Origin: Amyelois transitella
Taxonomy: Eukaryota > Arthropoda > Insecta > Lepidoptera > Pyralidae
DNA: 64,000 bases
NCBI RefSeq assembly: GCF_032362555.1
Contig: NC_083520.1
Location: 8,618,001-8,682,000 of the forward strand
Direction: 5' to 3'
This document shows, one piece after another, positions 51,601-60,600 of this stretch. The position numbers and the translations under genes are program-made. Below the pieces are notes generated by a model, which saw only the letters and a list, made by a program, of their open reading frames with translations, did no database searches and had not been told where the DNA came from. Each line of letters opens with the position of its first letter. Positions within the stretch are counted from its first letter, which is position 1.

Positions 51601-54600
51601 CTGGCCGTGGGAGTGGACAATATCTTCATCCTGGTGCAAACCAACCAGAGGGAGGGCAGGAGGCCCAATGAAACTGTGGCGGAACATATCGGGAGGACGT
51701 AAGTGTCGTCATATTATTTTATTTTTATTACGATTTTTTAGCAGTTTCACAGAGTTGTTTTGTTTCTAGCTGCGTTAAAATAATTCGATTGGAAGGTCGG
51801 ATTTAGTATGTTTATGTTAAATTTAATGTTAACTTTGTGAACTATGTCACCGTGTAGCGACCGTTCAGCCTCCATGGTCAGACAGACACTTTGACTTGAT
51901 ATGACCAAAACTGACTGACAGACTTATAAAAAAAGGACAATCAAAATTGAGACTAAGACGACGACGCCTTGAACATAACAGAACCAAAATTCTGTTTTAT
52001 TCAGACACGACCTAAAAGATCCTCGGCCCGTTCACATTGCAAATTCCTAATGTTTCTCTTTATACATTTCAAGAAATTCTGACGTAGTATTTTGCTCGCT
52101 TGCGAGTATATCCACTATTAATGCCGCACATACATACAGAATCAGTAATCTTGAAAAGACTGAAAGGCTGTATTAATTTGTATGGCTTCATTACTTCGAT
52201 TGCACTATTTATTAACTAATGTATTACATGTATACAGAAAACGTCGAGAATGATAAACTCACGAAACAAAATTACAAAGTGCATACTATATACAGGGTGA
52301 CTTTTAATTCAACTGCATAAATTTAACTGTTAAGTGTATTCATTTAAAGGATTTTTAAAACGTTAAAAGAAAAATATCGGTTCGTATTTCAGAAAGTACG
52401 AAAAAAAATAAAAGTATCAAAATCCACGATCCTAAATACGTCATATCACCCCGGCCGGCGGAAAAGCGACGCGTAAGATTCAGAGGTCAACGACACAATT
52501 CATTCAGCTGAGCGATCTCGACAACTCTGTACTTTACTTGATCTTGATACTAGAAAAATATAAATATAAAATTTTCAGACATTTATTTACATAGTTTAGT
52601 TTTAATTTCTTTTTGTAGTTATTGGTCTTTAATATAGCGTGTGAAGTAGTTTTTGAGGGTTTTTTAAATGTGAAAATGATGACGTTTAATTTAAATAAAA
52701 ATAGGCTCAAACGGCTCAGAAGCATGGGTATAGTCTATGTTTAAAAGGATGCAGTTGTTTTAAATGTCACCCTGTATATGTTTGATGTAAATCTTCCGCC
52801 CCCCAGACTGGGCCAGGTGGGCCCGTCCATGTTCCTGACGTCGGTGTCGGAGTCGGTGTGCTTCTTCCTGGGCGCGCTCAGCGACATGCCGGCCGTGCGC
52901 GCCTTCGCGCTGTACGCGGGCGCCGCGCTGCTGGTGGACTTCCTGCTGCAGGCCACCTGCTTCGTGGCGCTGCTGGCCATCGACACGCAGCGCCAGAACG
53001 GCAACAGGTCGGTGCTCTGGTGACGATGACGATCTGCTGTTACTGTTGGTTTGGGCGTTCGCGCTGTACGCGGGCGCCGCGCTGCTGGTGGACTTCCTGC
53101 TGCAGGCCACCTGCTTCGTGGCGCTGCTGGCCATCGACACGCAGCGCCAGAACGGCAACAGGTCGGTGCTCTGGTGACGATGACGATCTGCTGTTACTGT
53201 TGGTTTGGGCGTTCGCGCTGTACGCGGGCGCCGCGCTGCTGGTGGACTTCCTGCTGCAGGCCACCTGCTTCGTGGCGCTGCTGGCCATCGACACGCAGCG
53301 CCAGAACGGCAACAGGTCGGTGCTCTGGTGACGATGACGATCTGCTGTTACTGTTGGTTTGGGCGTTCGCGCTGTACGCGGGCGCCGCGCTGCTGGTGGA
53401 TTTCCTGCTGCAGGCCACCTGCTTCGTGGCGCTGCTGGCCATCGACACGCAGCGCCAGAACGGCAACAGGTCGGTGCTCTGGTGACGATGACGATCTGCT
53501 GTTACTGTTGGTTTGGGCGTTCGCGCTGTACGCGGGCGCCGCGCTGCTGGTGGATTTCCTGCTGCAGGCCACCTGCTTCGTGGCGCTGCTGGCCATCGAC
53601 ACGCAGCGCCAGAACGGCAACAGGTCGGTGCTCTGGTGACGATGACGATCTGCTGTTACTGTTGGTTTGGGCGTTCGCGCTGTACGCGGGCGCCGCGCTG
53701 CTGGTGGACTTCCTGCTGCAGGCCACCTGCTTCGTGGCGCTGCTGGCCATCGACACGCAGCGCCAGAACGGCAACAGGTCGGTGCTCTGGTGACGATGAC
53801 GATCTGCTGTTACTGTTGGTTTGGGCGTTCGCGCTGTACGCGGGCGCCGCGCTGCTGGTGGACTTCCTGCTGCAGGCCACCTGCTTCGTGGCGCTGCTGG
53901 CCATCGACACGCAGCGCCAGAACGGCAACAGGTCGGTGCTCTGGTGACGATGACGATCTGCTGTTACTGTTGGTTTGGGCGTTCGCGCTGTACGCGGGCG
54001 CCGCGCTGCTGGTGGATTTCCTGCTGCAGGCCACCTGCTTCGTGGCGCTGCTGGCCATCGACACGCAGCGCCAGAACGGCAACAGGTCGGTGCTCTGGTG
54101 ACGATGACGATCTGCTGTTACTGTTGGTTTGGGCGTTCGCGCTGTACGCGGGCGCCGCGCTGCTGGTGGACTTCCTGCTGCAGGCCACCTGCTTCGTGGC
54201 GCTGCTGGCCATCGACACGCAGCGCCAGAACGGCAACAGGTCGGTGCTCTGGTGACGATGACGATCTGCTGTTACTGTTGGTTTGGGCGTGCCGTGTGAT
54301 TTCCGACACCGTTAGAAAAGAAAGAATAGGACCACTCGCATCTCTTTCCCATGGATGTCGTGAAAGGCGACTAAGGGATAGGCTTATAAAGTTGGGGTTC
54401 TTCTTTTAGGCGACGGGCTAGCAACCTGTCACTATTTGAATCTCAATTCAATTTTTTCAAGACTGTTGGCTCTGTCTACCCCTTAAGAGATATGGACGTG
54501 ATTATAATGTATGTATGTTAGTTTGGGCGCTAACCGAGGCTCTTACGGTGAGGGAAGGAAGAATGAGGAAATCTGCACATTCAGGCGACCGGATGCTCTT

Positions 54601-57600
54601 CCAGTTGCCTCATTCCTCTAAAGATACATGAACCAATGTGAATTAGTGTCGGGAACCACACTGCAAAGGAATCTCTTTGGTAAATATCTGATTTACTTAC
54701 CTCAGTCAGAATCATGGGCAATGGTGCACTAGAGGGAAAGTTACCGGGGCTAATGCTAGGAGGATAATTTAAATTAATGAACAGTTATACCGACTTTGCC
54801 TTATTTTTTTTCAATATTAAAAACAAAACTAATGATTTCTTACTAAATATGTAATTACATTTTGCTTATTTGTAACAGATTCGACATAGTCTGCTGCGTG
54901 CAAGGCGCCAAAGCGACTGAAGGCAACGCTGCCGGCGAGGGCGCTTTATACAATCTGTTCAAGCAGATTTACGTGCCTTTCCTCATGAAGAGAGAAGTCA
55001 GGGCTTCAGTCATGATCATATTCTTCGCGTGGCTCTGTTCCTCTGTGGCTGTAAGTTTGGTTCACAATTTTTTTCTATTAATTTTAAGTGTGGAGGACGT
55101 CCTGGTAAAGGGTCAGGTCAAAAGTACCCGAAACCGCCGAGCTTGTATGAAGAGAGTTATGAATGTGGACGAAGCGAAAGAAGTATGCAGAGATCGTGGC
55201 AAGTGGAAAGAGGTAGTCTCTGCCTACCCCTCCGGGAAAGAGGCGTGATTTTATGTATCTATGTATGTATGTGGAGGGAAAGGTCGGAGTGGGAGGGCGT
55301 CCTGGTAAAGGTCAAGAGTAACCGCCGAGCTTGAATGAAGAGAGTTATGAATGTGGATGAAGCCGAAGGAAGTGTGCAGAGATCGTGGCAAGTGGAAAGA
55401 GGTAGTCTCTGCCTTCCCCTCCGGGAAAGAGGCGTGATTTTATGTATGTATGTATTTTTAGCCATCCTTCAGTCATGCGATCCCGTGATGTCCTCAAAAT
55501 GGCGAAAAGGGCTCACCGGAGGGGTTTTAGTGGGTAGGCTGGCAAGTCAGATGCCAGGAGTACCACACTCCTCGCGGGTGAAGACCCGGGAGGCAGTCCG
55601 TAAAATGGATTCTTCTTCTTTCTGGAGGGGAACCCTTTCGGTCTTACATTATTTTCTCTAGTCTTTTCCATCTCTTTCGGTGTTGAGCAGTTTTCGTCCA
55701 CTTCATGCCAGCTGTTTTGTTTGATATTATCATACCAACGCATCTTTGGTATTCCTTGTGGGCATTTCTCAATGCATGATCTCCGCTCTATCACGGGTTT
55801 GCACCACGATCTCTGTATCTGTGCGACGCCATTTTAGTTTCGCAATACGCTTGGTCTGTCTACCCGCCAAGGGATATAGACGTGAGTATGTATGTCTACG
55901 CTTTGTGGCGTCAGTGACTTTTACTACCCAAAAACACTACGTTTTATGACAAATATTAGATTAATTATAAGCGAATGCCCTCGTACAGTTGTTCTAGTTG
56001 ATTCACTGAGGTGAACATGACTTATTTAGTCATAGTATTGGTATTTTGAGACTAGTGGTGTGTCAGGAATATATATGGAATAAATTATACCTATAAATAA
56101 CTCAATACGGTAGATCTCGAGGTAGCAAACAGTTTGGATATAAGATTTTTTTTTCCACAGGTGGCGCCACATATAGAAATAGGTCTCGACCAAGAGCTAT
56201 CAATGCCCCAAGACAGCTTCCAACTGAAATACTTCCAGCATTTGAACAAGTATCTGAACATCGGCCCGCCAGTGTACTTTGTTATAACAGAAGGTTTGGA
56301 CTTCTCGGAGACCAAGACACAGAATATGGTCTGCGGAACAAGGTTCTGTAGGTCTGACAGTGTTGCCATGCAACTTTATTCCGGTGAGTATTTAATTTGC
56401 ATTTGAAACATAAACAAAAGTACCCGAAACCGCCGAGCTTACATGAAGAGAGTTATGAATGTGGATGAAGCGAAGAAAGTATGCAGAGATCGTGGCAAGT
56501 GGAAAGAGGTAGTCTTTGCCTACCCCTCCGGAAAGGGGCGTGATTTTATGTATGTATGTATGTAAACGGTAATACAATGTGAATTTCAAGTGGATTAGTA
56601 GGTGGTTTAATTATTGCAATTTAATAGAATGTCTCACGGGGCCTCGCCATTTTTCGAATTTCCTGAAATAAAAGTAAAAATGTTACACTAATAATTGATA
56701 TTTTCGTGTCATAGTTGCTGAGATTTTTCTAGACTTATAAAAGAAACATCAAGTCTATAGATTCCTTTATACTGCACTGTTTTGGAAAACACAGACAAAC
56801 AATTAACTACATAAACTTTTAAAATTGATTTATCACGCGTCCATTTTGATTCCTTTTCACTGTTATTTGCAATGTTTTTATAGTTTTTACAAGTAAATTT
56901 CCTATTTGTGTACAGCATACCGCACACCAAACGAGACGTACATAGCCCAGCCTCCCAATTCGTGGCTGGATGACTTCTTCGACTGGGCCGCGCTCGCGTC
57001 CTGCTGCAAGTACTTCCCGGGGAACGGCACTTTCTGTCCTAATTCAGGTATTGTTAGATTAGATATATATAATTACGTCTTTATCCCTTACGAGGTAGAC
57101 AGAGCCGACTGCAGCAGTCTCACGAAGGCCATGTCCAGCTGTGGGGCTTAAAGATGGAATCGAGGTTTAAATAGTGACAGGTTGCTAGCCCATCAGCTAA
57201 AAGAAGAATCCCAAGTTTATTAGCCTATCTGTGGGTTGCCTTTTACGACATCCGTTGGAAAGAGATGGAGTGGTCCTATTGTATAGTGCCGGGAACCATC
57301 GAAATAAGGAATATATTAAAGTCCATCTCAGCAAGGATGTTGATAAGCATTTGAACTATCAAATATTGTTATTGTACGTTTTACTATTTTTGTTTGTTAC
57401 CGCTTCTTCTGCACTGACGCCTTGGAAGCGGCAGTAAACTTAGTTTTTAAGTAATTTATTTGACGTCAACCAATGTTGTTAAACCATACGTTTTGACAAT
57501 TATTAAGCGATATATAGTATCCATAGTAATGATAAAAATTTTGAATTTTTGAATTTTTTTTTGAATTTTTTTATTATTATTCTACAAAGTATTTTATCTA

Positions 57601-60600
57601 TACATTTATTAAACTATAATTCCACCCGCAGGCGTGCCAAGCTGCAAAAGCTGCAACATCCCGCTGGTGGGTCCAGAACAGCGCCCCGACTCCTCGGACT
57701 TCCAGCGCTACGTGCCGTTCTTCCTTCAGGACAACCCCAACACTGGATGCGCCAAAGGGGGGCACGCTGCCTACTCGCACGCGGTCAATTATAAACAGAT
57801 CAATACGAACGCATCTAGAGTTGGAGCCACTTATTACCAGGGTTATCATACTGTCTTGAAGACCAGTTATGATTACTATTCGGCGCTGAAAGGGGCCAGG
57901 TAATTTATTTAATCATTGTTTTTGTTTTTCATTATCCGAATGGCTTTTGTCCTGGTTTTGCCCACGCTAAAGAAGATTCAGGATCCATCTATGGCTGTAA
58001 TCTAAGAGTGGGAAGGTCATGTAAGAATTAATTAAAAATAAGAAATTCTAAGATTTCAAGAAATTGTTTATGTCCCATTATTTTTATAGGATACAAACCT
58101 ATTACAAGATGTGCCAAAGGAGGTCACGCGTTCAATTGTAAACTGGTTTCAAGGGTATATAAATAGGGTATAGAAGCGTAGGGGATAGTAATACTGTGCG
58201 GAAGACTTAGTAATGATAACTATTAGGAGCTAGGAAATTCTACCTTCAATTTAGGGATTAAATCGTGGGAAAATAATGTAAGATGTAGACAAAAGTCCAG
58301 AGTACAAGTTCGATGATTTACTTTTTTCTATAGAATAACACCTACCTACAACATATAAGCCACGCAGAGTTTTCTCCCGCAGTCAAAGATTCGCGTCATC
58401 AGTCATTGCTTCTACAATATTTTATTTATTATCATTATGCCGTAGAACCACTCCATCTTTTTCTCATAGATGTCGTAAAAGGCGACTAAAAGGTAGGCTT
58501 ATAAACATGAGATTCTTATTTCAGGCGATAGGCTAGCAACCTGTCCCTAATTGAATCTTAATTCTATCATTAAGCCTAACAGCTGAACGTGGCTTTCCAG
58601 TCTTTTAAGAGTCTGCTGACTCTGTCTACCCCACAAGGGATATAGCCGTGACTATAATGTATTATCATTATTTTCCAGGTCCGTCGCAGCGAATCTAACC
58701 GAAACGCTGAACCGTAATCTCAGAGAGGAGGGGAAGAACACAACAGTGAACGTGTTCCCTTACTCGGTGTTCTACGTCTTCTACGAGCAGTACCTCACCA
58801 TGTGGCCTGACACATTGAAGTCTATGGGCATATCTGTACTGTCTATATTTATCGTGACTTTCTTACTGATGGGATTCGATCTGTTCTCAGCTTTGGTGAG
58901 TAACTCTAAGTGAATCCGTTTCTTTTTTTAATTATTTATTTATTACATAATATTCATAATGAACTTAAAACAATATTCTGCAAAACTGTTTCACATTTTG
59001 ACTGCGGTCAGTCTCATTAAAGTTACTAATTTAACACAATGTAGTGTTGAATAGTTCTTGATCATGTGACTTGATATGTTGAAGGCTATGGGTATTTCTG
59101 TTCTGTCTATATTCATTGTGACTTTCTTACTAATGGGATTCGATCTGTTCTCAGCTTTGGTGAGTAATGCTTAGTGAATCCATTTCTTAACGTGGTGTTG
59201 AACAGTTCTTGATCATGTGACTTGATATGTTAAAGTCTATGAGCATTTCTGTTCTGTCTATATTCATCGTGACTTTTTTATTGATGGGATTCAATCTGTT
59301 CTCAGTGTTGTGTGAGAAACCTGACCCAATTCAGAATCAGGGTCAAATGCACTCTGTACTTCTTTCTAGAGAGATGATTGTAGGAAAAGAAAGAAGGAGA
59401 AAAGAGGAGAAAATAATCAGTTTAAAATAATTATATTATGAACGTAAAAATTGAGAAGCTTTTACAATAAAAATTATTTTTGACATAAATCAGTAACAAA
59501 ACCATGGCAACCGTTGCTATGGTACCTACAATGGTTGCCTACAATGATGACCGGAATTAACCCTGATATGAAGAAGAATAAGAATGGATGTCCTTATAAA
59601 GAGGAATTTTGAAAAAATCTTTGTTAGTGCTCCCCTAAACTTCTCAAGTTGTCAGTTTCAGCTTTCTATACCCACAAGTTAAATTAATCATAATGTACAA
59701 TTCCTCTAACGATGATAAAATTTTCCCACTTAGAGTATTATATTCTGCCATTTTAATAGCCTCATTGGTGATCTTCATCAGGTCATCTCAGGTGACGACG
59801 GTGTGCGGATTATATTATAAAGATTTTTTGATAAGATTATATAGATAGAACTGTAACTTTGTACCTATGTTTGACAAATAAATTGATTGATTGATTGATA
59901 AATGGAGGATATTCCAAAGTTAAATATATATTTTTTCTTACATTACAGGTGGTAGTGATAACGATCACCATGATCGTGGTGAACCTCGGCGGGCTGATGT
60001 ATTGGTGGGGAGTCAGTTTGAATGCAGTATCTCTAGTCAATTTGGTAAGTTATACCTATTTGTTTCTCTAAAATTAAAATTAAAAATTTGTTTATTTTCT
60101 CTCCACATAGGTGAATATAGGTAAGTACCTACAGACTTCTGTTGTAAAACTAATAGTGGAGAGAACTGGTGCTTGAGCTAGGTAGGATTAAACCTCCTGT
60201 ATTACAAGTCACCAGGCTCTAAAGATTGTATAAAGAAAAGACAAGCACTGTTTTAGGTAAAGTTATTTTTAAACTTTCAAGTAAGTATGTGATTGTTTAA
60301 ACAATGCCACAGGAGAAGTTATACTTTTGAAAGAGTATATAAAAATCCTGTTCTAAAATTTCATAAAAACGATGCGTTAATTTCCAAATGATTAGTCTCG
60401 GTGATTGGTAACAATTTAATTAATTACTAGCTTTTGCACGCGGCTTCGCACCCGTGGGAAATTTCAGGATAAATATATCCTTTGCCACTCCCAAATTTCG
60501 TGAAAATCAGTCGGGTAGTTTTTGAGCTAATTCGTTACAAACATATAATAATACATATATTTTGACTTTATTATTAATGCGGAATTATTGTTTCGTTTCC

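Noticed and set aside
52901..54286. CRISPR-like array
   Set aside because: The units are 154 bp, contiguous and without variable spacers. They derive from an exon in a eukaryotic gene.
52858..54409. Series of 144-aa plus-strand and 90-aa minus-strand reading frames at 154-bp steps
   Set aside because: They are off-frame readings of the GC-rich exon 13 array. The true frame is that of NPC1 (TFLTSV-type membrane sequence), and the Arg/Ala-rich products are frame artefacts.
55513..55794. 93-codon minus-strand frame as a host gene
   Set aside because: The readable part is a non-LTR reverse-transcriptase C-terminus joined to an unrelated repeat. Annotated as mobile-element debris.
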